A DNA stretch of 55,807 nucleotides, from contig NZ_PNCI01000006.1 in the NCBI RefSeq assembly GCF_005887095.1, forward strand, positions 1-55,807, read 5' to 3'. The position numbers were made by a program, and so were the translations under genes. Shown here piece by piece: positions 1 to 9,900 of this stretch (position 1 is the stretch's first letter; each line of letters begins with the position of its first letter). The notes under the pieces were generated by a model, which was not told the origin of the DNA, did no database searches, and worked only from the letters and a program-made list of their open reading frames with translations. The stretch is from Pseudoalteromonas rubra. GTDB lineage: Bacteria; Pseudomonadota; Gammaproteobacteria; Enterobacterales; Alteromonadaceae.

Positions 1-179
1 ATACAGAAAATGGTGGCCAGCAGGAGAAGCTTTTCTTCAACCCATTCACGACGATGTTCATAAGATTGGCCTGTTAATGGGTCCTCACCACATAGAAAGG
101 CACGTCGTACGCAGCGAGAGACGCAATGGTAGTATTTTGTGTCAACTAAGCTGACCTGGCTTTTCCGTGCCGTAGGCAT
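1..179 (-). CDS. Y1/IS200-like transposase, 5' part only (runs off the window)
   Basis: An open frame of 59 codons begins at the ATG read leftward from base 179 and continues past base 1 without a stop. Its N-terminus carries a segment YYHCVSRCVRRAFLCGED, which I recognise from the Y1_Tnp (IS200-like, HUH-nuclease) transposases common in Alteromonadales. The HUH motif and catalytic tyrosine would lie outside the window and cannot be checked. A purine-rich AAGGAC lies just upstream as a possible ribosome binding site. Members of this family include RAYTs, the transposases tied to REP palindromes, and REP-like palindromes do occur elsewhere in this window. That link is inference. Confidence 0.7.
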   Translation of the reverse strand, partial: MPTARKSQVSLVDTKYYHCVSRCVRRAFLCGEDPLTGQSYEHRREWVEEKLLLLATIFC

Positions 180-602
180 TTGGTTCGTCCTTATCCTTGG
201 AGTAGATTAAAAGCATAGGCGGGGGTTGTATGACAGACAAGTTTTGGAATGGGTGTCAGCTATTTGCTCCTTTAAGAAAGTTTGACAGAACTACAAACCC
301 AACCAAATGAATTCAGCCATGAATGCCACTTTGCCAATACCACTAACTTTACCAAAGCCACTTCAAGAGAGAGCTAACCAATCTGTATAACACCTTGCCA
401 AATAGAACAAAAATGGGTCTAATGATATTCATATACATGTTGTTCAGGCAGGGAATGAGTCACGATGTCATGGTTTAAAGCATGAACTGTTGAAACAAGG
501 TCACCCATCAAAAGCACATTCCCACAGCATAAACCACACCAGCGGGATACGGAGTGCTGGTGGCGGCCCAGTTCAACAAGCGATCATACGTACTGCGTAC
601 GC
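180..602. other. intergenic stretch, no gene seen
   Basis: About 420 bases with stops in all frames and no recognisable coding, tRNA or repeat signal. It may hold decayed coding sequence from an earlier insertion, but I see nothing that identifies it. Confidence 0.4.
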
Positions 603-812
603 ATGAATGCTAAAGCGTTAAATGGCATGGATGAAAGGATGTTACTGCTCGAAAAACACTTTGATACTATAGAAGAAATATTGCTTGCGAAGTCTAAAAT
701 CGCTGCTAATTCAGGCCACCCTCTTCATAAAGGCATTGCTGTCGGACAAGTTTTACGCTGCGCTCCAAATTTGCCTCAGAGCGTTGCGATAGGCATACGA
801 TATGAAAATTAA
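603..812 (+). pseudogene. possible remnant of a DUF6602-like protein N-terminus
   Basis: A 69-codon frame. Its middle (LLAKSKIAANSGHPLHKG) resembles the start of DUF6602 proteins, which are often found near restriction or defence genes, as I remember them. The part after HPLHKG does not follow the expected RE-rich helix, although a later VAIG-like stretch does. The frame stops after 69 codons where the family is much longer. Together this suggests a truncated, partly scrambled fragment rather than a working gene. It overlaps the start of the next gene by 11 bases. Confidence is low because the match is short and from memory. Confidence 0.3.
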
Positions 813-1299
813 AATTGGTTTTTTCATTTTTGGATTTTTAAGCTGCTTATGCCTACTAGCTGGCACCTTATTTGTCACATTGATTCAAGATAAAAACACC
901 CCAGCCATAGGTGTGATCGAATTTGATATGAGCTCAAATGCATATCAAGACGAAGATACATGCCCCAATATTGCCTATGACGCCCTAGTTGGAACTTGGT
1001 TAGGCGAAAAAGAAATTCAAGAAACCGGAACGATCCGGCGTTGGACAAATACCAGAACTGCTGACGGACATTACAATATAAAGTTTACTTCTTATCGGGA
1101 TGGCGAAGTAGTTGATGAGAGAACAGAATCAGGCTTGTGGTCTTACTCTGGTTGTTTGTATACAGTCATTGTAAAAAAAGTAGATTCAGATCCTGTACTT
1201 TACCAAGAAGTTTATCGTGTTCATGAAGTAACAGATTCAATGATGAAATACACTAACTTTAGAACAGCAAATGAATTTAAATTATTGAAAACAAGGTGA
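802..1299 (+). CDS. hypothetical membrane-anchored protein
   Basis: A 165-residue protein not recognised as a named family. Residues 7-30 form one hydrophobic segment after a short basic N-terminus (MKIK), which is either an uncleaved signal anchor or a signal peptide. The rest would then lie in the periplasm. The exported part has a compact mostly-beta look: a GTWLGEKEI segment, repeated threonine-rich strands and two cysteines (Cys53 and the one in YSGCLY), which could form a disulfide. GTW followed by short strands is also seen in lipocalin-like small beta barrels, but this is only a resemblance. The upstream ribosome binding site is weak. Confidence 0.6.
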   Translation: MKIKIGFFIFGFLSCLCLLAGTLFVTLIQDKNTPAIGVIEFDMSSNAYQDEDTCPNIAYDALVGTWLGEKEIQETGTIRRWTNTRTADGHYNIKFTSYRDGEVVDERTESGLWSYSGCLYTVIVKKVDSDPVLYQEVYRVHEVTDSMMKYTNFRTANEFKLLKTR

Positions 1300-1613
1300 A
1301 ACATTTCTAGAATATTAATGACACCCGTCCTTATTTGTTCTTATTATGGGTTGGCAGGTTCAACCTGGATGTCCTCGAAGCTCTCGTTTACCTGAGGTAC
1401 CTATTTAAGTAAATTAGAGTCTAAAGGTTAGTAGTTTTGCGTAACTAGACCCCAGTTTCGTAATGAACAAGGCTCGGTTTCAACAAAGCCGTTTTTGCTT
1501 TAGCAGAGAGAGTAATGGTGGTAGGTTATTGCTCTTATTATGAATAAATATTTTAGTGGTGGATTGGTAAGGCTCTGAGAGCAGGGGACCGATATTCACG
1601 CTAATAAGCTCTT
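1300..1613. other. intergenic stretch, no gene seen
   Basis: About 310 bases between two accessory genes. A short imperfect stem (GGCT...AGCC followed by GTTTTTGC) near 1471-1495 could end transcription of the upstream gene. No reading frame of interest is present. Confidence 0.3.
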
Positions 1614-1994
1614 ATGCGACATATGGAATTCGAAACACTCACCTATAACGTAAATGAAGGCAAGGCGCTGATCTACATGTGGGAAACCCATGACGAAGAT
1701 GGTGCCCTCACAGGTCGCTATGTAGGCAAAGCTAAAGGTGGAAGCAAAAGGCCTCGGCAGCACTACAAACGTAATGTTCGTCGCCTTCTCCAAAATCGAC
1801 CATACCGGAAGTCAAATCCCAAGGGTTATCGGAAAGTGCATAGGCACTTAGCTGAAGCGGATCGTAGTGGTCACAAAATCACTTTATCTTTCCTTTGTAA
1901 CATCGATGCTTCCGAGAATATAAATGATGTCGAGCAGCGGCTCATTAAAGAGCATGGATGCCAAGGCAATGAGAGCTGGCAATTAAATGACTAG
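1614..1994 (+). CDS. GIY-YIG nuclease-like protein
   Basis: A 126-residue protein with the layout of the GIY-YIG endonuclease superfamily. LIYMW (19-23) stands where GIY is expected and YVGKA (36-40) where YIG is expected. Basic residues follow in the next helix (KRPRQHYKRNVRR, 45-57), and an acidic helix EQRLIKEHG (107-115) carries the expected metal-binding glutamate. The first motif is degenerate, so activity is uncertain. These domains serve in homing, repair and restriction enzymes, and the neighbours do not point to one role. The second ATG (1623) is an alternative start; neither has a strong ribosome binding site. Assignment rests on motif spacing only. Confidence 0.6.
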   Translation: MRHMEFETLTYNVNEGKALIYMWETHDEDGALTGRYVGKAKGGSKRPRQHYKRNVRRLLQNRPYRKSNPKGYRKVHRHLAEADRSGHKITLSFLCNIDASENINDVEQRLIKEHGCQGNESWQLND

Positions 1995-2342
1995 TTCATA
2001 ACAAGAGACCTTGACGTTAAAAGCTACATTTCAGCATTTGACGCTTCCTACATTGCTTCGTTTTTTAGCAGTGAGTTTAGGGCAGTTACTAATGTGGTTT
2101 TTGAAGATATCTAAGTCATAAATGGCGTAGCTATGTTCTAAATTGAAGTGCACCACTATAGCTAAAGTTAGCTATTTCCTGCTCCTGCACCCAGCGTTAT
2201 CTGTTCCTTTAGCGTTCCTTTGGTCCTTTTGCAGTTCTTTTTAAACCGGCATTCTCACTAATACACTGTTTGGTTTCAAAGTCGACAGCAGGAACTTACT
2301 CAGCTAATCTTGAGGTAGTTAAGGAAAATCAAAAGGGTAGTA
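1995..2342. other. intergenic stretch, no gene seen
   Basis: About 350 bases with no open frame of interest. TAACAAG just after the upstream stop and a GCGTTAT near 2193 recall the ends of integron attC sites, but the arms are not complementary over a useful length. Confidence 0.3.
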
Positions 2343-2867
2343 ATGGAATACTTGAATAGTGCTTACGTCTGGGGATTGCTTTTTTCAATAGCTTCATTTG
2401 TGGCGACAGAATTTTTCTTCCCAGTATCAGATGATAGTGCAATAGCCAAGAAACAAAAGCATTTTTGGGCTATTACGATATTTATGATCATGTTATTACA
2501 AAGTTTGGTAGTGAGTCACCTATTCGAACTTTCAAAAACAGATGAAGCTAATCAAAATAAAATAAACTCATTGGTAAATGAAAAGTCTACAACTGCTTCA
2601 ACCGCATTGAACTCCCATAAAGATATAATTGTTGGTAGTGTTTCAGAAGTATCTAAGCAAACAAAGTCACAGTACGAAACTCTAGGAAAACGCATCAAAG
2701 AACTTGAAGCTAAAATAGGCTCGGTTACTGGGTTCGAGGACGTAACAGGCACCACCCAAGTCAGACTTTTAATAAACCCTAACCTACGAGACTCTGTAGT
2801 TGTTTATGACTCAAGTAGTGGAAAGTTCCCAATTTTGGAAGGGGTGGTGAATTTTGGGTACGCTTGA
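2343..2867 (+). CDS. hypothetical membrane protein with coiled-coil segment
   Basis: A 174-residue protein of unknown family. Two hydrophobic segments (about 9-27 and 41-59) form a hairpin in the membrane. They are followed by a polar helical stretch (about 63-127) with heptad-like spacing that probably forms a coiled coil, then a short globular end. The ATG is preceded by a purine-rich AAAGGGTAGTA, a reasonable ribosome binding site. The gene ends inside the start of a short following frame (TTGA overlap). That could be translational coupling, or the two may be one gene split by a frameshift. Confidence 0.6.
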   Translation: MEYLNSAYVWGLLFSIASFVATEFFFPVSDDSAIAKKQKHFWAITIFMIMLLQSLVVSHLFELSKTDEANQNKINSLVNEKSTTASTALNSHKDIIVGSVSEVSKQTKSQYETLGKRIKELEAKIGSVTGFEDVTGTTQVRLLINPNLRDSVVVYDSSSGKFPILEGVVNFGYA

Positions 2868-3052
2868 CGAACAGAGACTTACTAGAAGAACCAGTAGTGG
2901 AAATCAGAATACATCCTAAGCATTCTGTTGGTCCCGATAAAGGTACGGAGTTTGTATTTGGTGTTTCAGAAAGTACGTTGAAAATCCTTTCTGGTGGTGA
3001 AGCTAAAGAGAGTTTGAGAGTTCAAGCCAAAATTGTAAAGCAATCAACCTAA
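2864..3052 (+). CDS. short hypothetical protein, or out-of-frame tail of the preceding gene
   Basis: A 62-residue frame starting at TTG within the stop codon of the upstream gene. Its sequence (PVVEIRIHPK, VSESTLKILSGG) looks like ordinary protein with alternating strands, not random translation. The frame stays open upstream of the TTG for at least several codons, so a single-base indel joining it to the preceding gene is plausible. I cannot tell a coupled second gene from a frameshifted C-terminus without homologues. Confidence 0.4.
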   Translation: MTNRDLLEEPVVEIRIHPKHSVGPDKGTEFVFGVSESTLKILSGGEAKESLRVQAKIVKQST

Positions 3053-3303
3053 CAAGTTATAACATAAAAGTTAAAAAGACATATATGGACGCTATTTGCT
3101 TCAAAATTCGTGCGCAGATGATACATCGTCGGCTTTCAGCTCATGCTCCATGGATTTAAGAGGAGTGGGCTGTTCTGATAGTAAGTGTTGGGTGGAATGA
3201 ACTATTGGAATATTAGAGGAAAATGTCTCTCGCAACTACTCCCTCACAGCTAAAAGTGAGCTTTCCCTCAGCATCCCGCTTACGCAAAGCCCAGATATAA
3301 CAT

Positions 3304-3329
3304 AAAGGCGCTCATTGAGCGCCTTTTTA
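3304..3329. terminator. intrinsic terminator, probably bidirectional
   Basis: A perfect 10-bp stem (AAAGGCGCTC / GAGCGCCTTT) with a three-base loop, followed on the plus strand by TT. The reverse strand also ends in a run from AAA. It sits between the plus-strand accessory genes and the convergent fibrinogen-like gene and could serve both. Confidence 0.8.
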
Positions 3330-3339
3330 ATGACTTATA

Positions 3340-4392
3340 TTATCGAGCCCACAGCAGGCCCCAACGGGTAGCGTTACCTTTGAGAGTGCCACTGCATCGA
3401 GGTGAGCCTAGTGAGTCTGGACTGTATACACCATGTGCTAACCAGCATGCGCTGTATCCAGGGTGTACATCACGTTGCCAGCCAACAACATTGGTATTGT
3501 TTCTATTCTGACCATCTTTTACATAAAGGCAGTTTTCGATTGGTTCTTCATTCGTAACGTAAGCGGTACGACAGCTAGGTAGTGGTGTATCTTTCTGATG
3601 TGCCTGTTGATCTTCATATCCCCAGGTATAACGCACCATTTCTAACTCAGCCTGGCTCATTGAACTTTGGTAAACCGTTCGGCAACTTGCGTAATCACAA
3701 GAAACTTGCTCGCGGACATCTCTGAATGCACTCAGCGGACCCTGGTAAAGGCCTGTTACCGTCGGACTTATGGCTGTCACATCCGGCTGCGGATTGTACT
3801 CACTGATATATTTCTTTCCGCCTGGCTCTGATTTGCTGTAAGTGCCAATCAGTGTCCAGCCGCCTTCGTCAGTGTCCATATCACAATAAGCGTCAAAGCC
3901 AGGGTGTGAGCCACTGCCATCTGGATCTATGTTGTAAACCCCTGACTGGGCGTCCGGGTTTTCACTCAGGATCTGTGCACAGCTGGCAGGGAGCACTTCA
4001 ATCGCTGTCTGAGTCGTCAACGTAAAATCGCCGGAGTCATTGTTTGGACCATACCAGGTACCCTGATATCCATCCTGTTCAGAGCCCTGACCCAGAAAGT
4101 AAAAACGCGCCCCGTCTTTTGCAATGCTAAATTGCACACGTTGTTTCAGGCCTGAGCCAATTTCAAAGGTTTTTGGAAGTTCAAACTCACCCTGGATAAG
4201 TGAAGCTTCAGGCGCCTGAGCATCTGTCGCGTTGAATTTATTCGCGTGCATTTGCACCGTTAGCTGTTGCAGCTGGGTACCGCTCGTTGCCAACACGCCG
4301 TCTAAATGTGAGTCTGTAACCAGATCCCATTGTACATTTGCAGTAGCGTGGCCAGATAAGGCCGCCAGAAGTAGCGCTGTTATTTTAGACAT
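3340..4392 (-). CDS. secreted protein with fibrinogen-like domain
   Basis: A 350-residue protein with a short signal peptide (MSKITALLLAALSGHATA). About 110 residues of unrecognised beta-rich sequence follow. From about residue 137 there is a fibrinogen C-terminal-like segment with the typical ordering CAQIL, SGVYNIDPDG, FDAYCDMDTDEGGWTLIG. Such domains usually bind glycans or proteins, and in marine bacteria they occur in secreted or surface proteins. Several cysteines in the C-terminal half (SCDYASC, SCRTAY, NCLYV, ACW, RCSG) suggest disulfides. It ends with a typical RWGLLWAR-type strand. Substrate and partners are unknown. It stands alone, converging on the terminator at 3304-3329. Confidence 0.75.
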   Translation of the reverse strand: MSKITALLLAALSGHATANVQWDLVTDSHLDGVLATSGTQLQQLTVQMHANKFNATDAQAPEASLIQGEFELPKTFEIGSGLKQRVQFSIAKDGARFYFLGQGSEQDGYQGTWYGPNNDSGDFTLTTQTAIEVLPASCAQILSENPDAQSGVYNIDPDGSGSHPGFDAYCDMDTDEGGWTLIGTYSKSEPGGKKYISEYNPQPDVTAISPTVTGLYQGPLSAFRDVREQVSCDYASCRTVYQSSMSQAELEMVRYTWGYEDQQAHQKDTPLPSCRTAYVTNEEPIENCLYVKDGQNRNNTNVVGWQRDVHPGYSACWLAHGVYSPDSLGSPRCSGTLKGNATRWGLLWAR

Positions 4393-4598
4393 GATGTCTA
4401 TTCTCCTTGTTTATAAATAACGCCTGCATGATGCCAGAGTTCTGCTTAAGTACAATAATATTTTATTATTAAATAAGAGGCCTTGATGATGTTTATGAGA
4501 CTTTTGTGTGGGTTTTGGCCATTTTAAACAGGGTGTATTTTTAATGCGCAGATTCTTTCGTATAACGTTGTGACCTTTCAATTGGCTGTGAGGTGGAT

Positions 4599-4895
4599 AT
4601 GAAACAGCTTGCACTCAGAATATATGATTTCTACAAGTATATTTTCGACTCAACCAGAAACCCGCTTCGGCATATACCGGACCCTGTCAGTCGCTTCCAC
4701 ATAATGACCGTTCTTGCCTGCCTGTGGAGCTTTGCTTTTGCTACTTATATAGGCAGTATGATCGTATTTGGGGTCAGCCTGGCTACACACATTGTTCTTT
4801 TTCTGATGTTTTTCTTTACCATTGCGGTATTTTATGACGCAGAAAAAAACAAATCATCCTGGTTAATGAAGTTGCGCAGGGACAGGCTGAAGTAA
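4599..4895 (+). CDS. small integral membrane protein, unknown function
   Basis: A 98-residue protein starting at ATG 4599, which is preceded at a good distance by GTGAGG. An in-frame GTG two codons upstream is less likely. Two long hydrophobic segments (about 37-57 and 60-80) are flanked by a basic N-terminal region and a basic tail (KLRRDRLK), so both ends are probably cytoplasmic. No family recognised. It is not in an operon with either neighbour. Confidence 0.65.
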   Translation: MKQLALRIYDFYKYIFDSTRNPLRHIPDPVSRFHIMTVLACLWSFAFATYIGSMIVFGVSLATHIVLFLMFFFTIAVFYDAEKNKSSWLMKLRRDRLK

Positions 4896-4997
4896 AGCCG
4901 AATAATTCATACAGGCTCTGTGAAGCAGACTTAACTGCTCACTGAGCGCGAGCCTGACTCTAAGCGGATTCGGCAGGTCGTTAGCTCACCTAGTTGT

Positions 4998-6278
4998 CTA
5001 ATATTGTGGTGATAAAACCAGCGTAACACTAAAGCGGTGTGCGTCGTGGCGAATGCTCAACTGCCAGCCAAGTTCGTCACATAGTTTTTGCGCCAGATCC
5101 AGACCTAAACCGTATCCCGCAGTATTGTGGAGCGCACTGTGCTCTGCGGGTGGCTCTGAGCCTATGTATTCGTGATTTTCAATTTCCAGTATATGCTGAG
5201 TCTGGTGTATAGAAATGGCACCCTGATGGGTATGCTGAATGGCATTTCGCAACAGGTTGCCAATGACGATAGTTGCGCCGGAATGGGGCAATTCGCAGCG
5301 ATAATCGTCGGTCTCAAGCCGTATGTCTATGTGTTTTCCCTGCTTCAGATAAGTCAGGTCCTGCATCAGTGACTCCACCAACTCGGCCAGTTTTACGGTC
5401 TTTAAATCTCTCAGAGGTTGTCCCTTGCGACTTAGCCACAGCAGAGTTTCAGTCAGCGCGACCATTGCCTGACTCGCATGGTCAATGCGCTTTAGTGCCT
5501 TGTTGCTTTTTTCACATTGAGCGCTGTCAAGGCGTTGCAGTAGTTCTACGCTACTGCGGATCACGGCAATGGGCGTGCGCAGTTCGTGGCTGACGTAGCT
5601 GACAAACTCCTGCTCTCTGTCGAGACTATGTTTGACCTGTTGCAGGCTTAGCTGGATAAGCTCCGCGAGTGTGGTCAGCTCGCGATACCTGAATACCGGT
5701 GGTGGCTCGTCGAGCGAGTGATGATCCAGCTCGGCCGCCCATGCGTGCAGCTCTGCGACGGGCCGGGTCACGGTGCGCATCAGCATCACCAGGATCGCAG
5801 CAAACAGTGCAAGGGTGCCCAGCGCAAAGAGTATTCCCAATATTTCAGGCCCCTGAAACCAGGACTTGGGCGATGTTTTTGGGGCGGTAAAATGATGGGC
5901 CACAAAGCCGGACTGGCCATCGGGCGTTTCAAAAAACATTACAAAGCGGGCTTCGCTGGGCCTTGTCAGCATATTACCTCGGGTAACCAGCTTGTGTAAT
6001 GTGTTGGTCTCTATTTCCTGGCGGGTAAACGCCGCACGGATGGGCTCGGGTAAATCCTGCCACTGACTGGCCACCACAAAGTTGTGCGCCTGGATCGGAT
6101 AACCGGGCTGCGGATGATGGGCCTGAGCCATATTCAGCATAGTGCCTTTCATCATGTCATCGAGCCCGGTAAAAAAGCTGTTGGTCCAGAGCACTGATAA
6201 CAGGCTGATCACCAAAGTGGCCAGCACCAGTAGGGCGGCAAGAATATAGCGGCGCAAGCTCATATGTATGGGGGCCAT
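4998..6278 (-). CDS. sensor histidine kinase of the efflux operon
   Basis: A 426-residue membrane histidine kinase. A first transmembrane segment lies at about 10-32, a short periplasmic sensor follows to about 145, and a second membrane segment lies at about 147-168. A HAMP-like linker precedes the phospho-acceptor box YVSHELRTPIAV (His about 231). The ATP-binding domain shows the N box NLLRNAIQHT and a glycine box GYGLGLDLA. A canonical DxGxG box is not obvious (IENHEYIGSEPP), so the ATP lid looks shortened. It is the last gene of a four-gene operon and its first codon overlaps the stop of the response regulator, so the two should form a pair. The signal may be a compound the pump expels. 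Confidence 0.9.
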   Translation of the reverse strand: MAPIHMSLRRYILAALLVLATLVISLLSVLWTNSFFTGLDDMMKGTMLNMAQAHHPQPGYPIQAHNFVVASQWQDLPEPIRAAFTRQEIETNTLHKLVTRGNMLTRPSEARFVMFFETPDGQSGFVAHHFTAPKTSPKSWFQGPEILGILFALGTLALFAAILVMLMRTVTRPVAELHAWAAELDHHSLDEPPPVFRYRELTTLAELIQLSLQQVKHSLDREQEFVSYVSHELRTPIAVIRSSVELLQRLDSAQCEKSNKALKRIDHASQAMVALTETLLWLSRKGQPLRDLKTVKLAELVESLMQDLTYLKQGKHIDIRLETDDYRCELPHSGATIVIGNLLRNAIQHTHQGAISIHQTQHILEIENHEYIGSEPPAEHSALHNTAGYGLGLDLAQKLCDELGWQLSIRHDAHRFSVTLVLSPQY

Positions 6279-6967
6279 TAAACTTTCTCCTCATGGCAAT
6301 GCAGCTTAAAGCCCTGTCTGGGAATGGCTTCGAGGGTGATATGGGTTGTGCATGCCGCCAGCGCTTTGCGCAGGTGGTGAATATGCACTTTAAGCGCGTT
6401 GCTGTCGGGTTGTTCATCGCCCCAGATAGCCTGCAACAGCACTTGCCTAGTAACCAGGTTAGGGTGGGCGCGCAGTAGGGTTTCCAGTATTACCATGCCG
6501 GTGGGGCTGAGCTTAAGTCGGCTGCCATGATACGTGGCGTCACGGCCATCTATATCCAGGCATAATCCGGCCAGCTCCAGCCGTTTTATTTCGCCGCTTT
6601 TGCGTTTGGCCAGGGTTTTTACCCTGACCACTAGCTCCATCATGGCAAAGGGTTTGACCAGGTAGTCGTCACAGCCGGTGGCAAAACCGGCCAGTTTGTC
6701 TTCGAGCTGATCTCGCGCCGTGAGCATGATCACTGAGGTATCATCGCCTTCGTCGCGCAGTGCCTGACAGATCTGCAGGCCATCCATGCGCGGCAGGTTT
6801 AAATCCAGAATGATCACCTGATAGTGGTTGTCGCGGATCAGGTTGAGCGCGGCGACCCCGTTGGCTGCGTGGTCGCAGATGATATTTTCCAGCTCAAAGT
6901 AATCAATGATATTACCGGCCAGTGCCAGGTCATCCTCAACTAAAATGACGTTGATCATGGGGGACAT
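6278..6967 (-). CDS. OmpR/PhoB-family response regulator of the efflux operon
   Basis: A 229-residue two-domain regulator. The receiver domain begins INVILVEDDLALA, has the phospho-acceptor Asp55 in ILDLNLPRMDG and the switch lysine in LVKPFAMMEL. The C-terminal winged helix contains LSPTGMVILETLL, RQVLLQAIWG and VHIHHLRKAL. The ATG at 6958 (MINVIL) is an equally good start. The frame overlaps the end of the RND gene by 32 bases and the kinase by one base, so expression is coupled. Its likely targets include its own operon. Confidence 0.92.
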   Translation of the reverse strand: MSPMINVILVEDDLALAGNIIDYFELENIICDHAANGVAALNLIRDNHYQVIILDLNLPRMDGLQICQALRDEGDDTSVIMLTARDQLEDKLAGFATGCDDYLVKPFAMMELVVRVKTLAKRKSGEIKRLELAGLCLDIDGRDATYHGSRLKLSPTGMVILETLLRAHPNLVTRQVLLQAIWGDEQPDSNALKVHIHHLRKALAACTTHITLEAIPRQGFKLHCHEEKV

Positions 6968-9900
6968 GCTCCGTACGAATGGGGCTGAATCGGCACATCA
7001 GGTTGGCAATATCGTGGCTGATCAGCAGTAAAACAGGAATTAAAAACAAGGTGATGGCAGTGGCAAACAAAATGCCATAGCCCAGCGATGCCGCGGCGGG
7101 GATCAGAAACTGTGCCTGCTGGGAGGTTTCGCCCAAAATAGGATACAGCCCGGCAAAAGTGGTCAGGGACGTTAGCAGTATTGCGCGCAGGCGACCTGTG
7201 CAGGCTTCAAGTAGCGCATTTTGCATGGTTTTACCCTCATTGCGATAGCGATTAAACTGGCTGACCAGCAGCAGGCTGTCGTTGATCACCACGCCACTGA
7301 GCGCCAGTATGCCATTTAAGGATAGAATACTGAGCGTTAAACCTAAGCCCCAGTGTCCTAAAATCGCGCCCACAAAGCCAAACGGGATCACCGACATGAT
7401 GATCAGTGGCTGCCAGTAGGATTTCAGTGGGATAGCCAGCAGCGCATAGATGGCCAGCAGCGCCAGCAGGTAAGCCGAGCTCATGGAGTCGGTGGCTTCT
7501 TTTTGGTGCTCCGCTTCTCCGGCAAAGTGCAGCGTCAGATCCGGGTACTGCGCACGTAGCTCAGGGACCACGCTTTGCTCCAGTTTGGCCACTAATTCAG
7601 TGGGGGTCAGCTGGGTTTTATTCACCGCAGCGGACACAGTGACCGCTCTGACGCCATTGATACGGGTAATGGACTGTACTTCGCTGGTGTAGATCACTTT
7701 AGCAACGTTGCCCAGCGGCACGGTTCGCCCGTCCGGGGCACGCACCCGGGCTGCAAGCACATCCCCCTGTTCGCTGCGCTCATCCAGCGGGTAGCGAACC
7801 CTTACTTTCACTTCATCTTTGTTGCGCATATAGCGTTGTACCACTTCTCCGCCAAAGGCTTGCAACAGCTGGCGTGCCAGCAGCTGTGTGGTAAAGCCGC
7901 GCATTTCGCCCTCTTCGGTCACTTCAAAACGCATCGTCGCTTCGCCCGGAGCCAGCGAGCTGTCGATGCTGTGTACGCCACTGATATCGCGCAGCGCCTG
8001 CTGCAAGGTCGCTTCGGCGGCCTCTAACGTTTCGTCGCTGGTACTTTTTAGCTCCACCTTAAAGTTGGAAACACGCGCCAGTTGCTCCTGAATGTGTAAG
8101 GTTTTACTGGCCTCCGGGGTGCCAGCGATGGCGCGCCAGCGTTTTGCCAGTTCGCTCAGGGTGTAGGGCTGGGTGCCGACCAGTTCCACATTGAGTGTGC
8201 CGCTCTGATCGCCTGTGGCACTGACCGACACGCTGGCGATGTGGCTGATGTTTTGCTCGTCCAGCAATTGCTGCTCGGCCTGATATAGCTGGGCCTCCAG
8301 CTGATCCAGATTGCGGGCAGTCTGGCCAAAGCTGGCGTCGTTATAGAGTGTCATGGTGGCGGTGATGGTATCGGCTGGCAGTCCGGGGAAAAAGCCCACT
8401 CTGACCATGCCCTGGGTGATCAGGCTGATGGCCAGAAAAAACAGTGCAACAAAGCCCATCAGTGCGGCGTAGCGAAAGTGCATTACGCGCTCCAGTGCCG
8501 GCTTGTACAGGCGCTGATTAAAGCCAGTCAGTAAACCGTCTGCCTTTTGTTGCACGCGATGCCACAGCACCGCGATGCGGTTTGGCTGTTTTTGGGGTTT
8601 TTGTCGGGTGTGAATGTGCGCCAGATGCGTCGGTAAGATCAGTTTAGATTCCACCACAGACAGCAACAAACATAAGGTGACCACAGTGCCAAACTGCGCA
8701 TACAAAACGCCCAGCCCGCCTGAGATATTGGCCAGTGCCGCAAAGGCCGCGACGGTCGTTAATACGCCAAACAAAGTAGGAACCGCGACCAGGTGGGTGC
8801 CTTTGATGGTGTTACTGAGGGTGTCGCCAAAGCGTTTTCGGGTGGTGTAAATACTTTCACCCACCACCACGGCATCGTCCACGACTATGCCCAGCGCCAT
8901 AATAAAGCCAAAGGTGGTCATTTCGTTGAGGGTCATGCCCGTGTAGGGCTCAGTCATAAAATACAGGCTGCCAAAGAATACAAAGGGCAGGCCCGCAGCA
9001 ACCCAGAAAGCCACTTTCAGGTTTAAAAATAGTGCCAGTACCATAAACACCAAGGCAATACCGCTCAGCGCGTTCAGGCTCAGCAGGCTCAGGCGCTCGG
9101 TGATCAGTTTAGAATTGTCGTACCAGGTGATAAGCGAAGCGCCTTCAGGCAGTTTGCTTTGCCATTGGGCCACCACGGCTTTGGCCTGTGCCACACTTTT
9201 GCTCATGTCGCCGTATTCGTCCATCACTATGGTAATGCCATAGGTGGGATGACCGTTAAACCGGGCCAGATGAAAGCTGTCATCGGCAAAGGTGTCTTGT
9301 AATGTGGCAACGTCACTGAGTCGAATGCTTTTGCCCGCAGCTGTGGTCGCGACCACAATCGAGGCAAAGTCGCTGGCATAAAGCGCCTGCTCGGCGGCTT
9401 TGAGGCGCAGTACCTTATCCGGGTTACGCAGGCTGGTGGTCAGTGCCGTGCCGGAATACTGATTAATGGCCTCGGCCACGTCGCTGAAACTGAGCTGATA
9501 GGCTTGCAGGCGGGCCTCGTCGATTTCAATCGCCACCAGCGGATCGCGATGATCGTTTTGGTTGAGTTTGGCGATATTGGGCTGAGCCAGTAAGTCGTCG
9601 GCAAGCTGGCTGCCCAGGGTTTGCAGTGTCTGAGTCGACAGCGCGCCAAACAGCTGCACCCGGATCACTTCCTGCTCCCGCTGAGCCGTGGTGATCACGG
9701 GTTTTTCGGCGTCTTCTGGCAGGTTGTAGATGGCATCAACCTGGTTTTTAATGTCTCTTTGTAAGGTATCCAGGTCATGTTGCGAGGTTTTTTCTACCAG
9801 TACCTGCACATTACTGGCGCTGGCTGTGGTGGTAACGCGTTTGATCCCTTTGACGGATTCCAGGGCATTTTCTATGGCGATTGCAATACCCTGCTCAGCC

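Noticed and set aside
1995..2342. Integron attC-like ends (TAACAAG and GCGTTAT)
   Set aside because: The arms do not pair over a useful length and no integrase or regular cassette pattern is visible.
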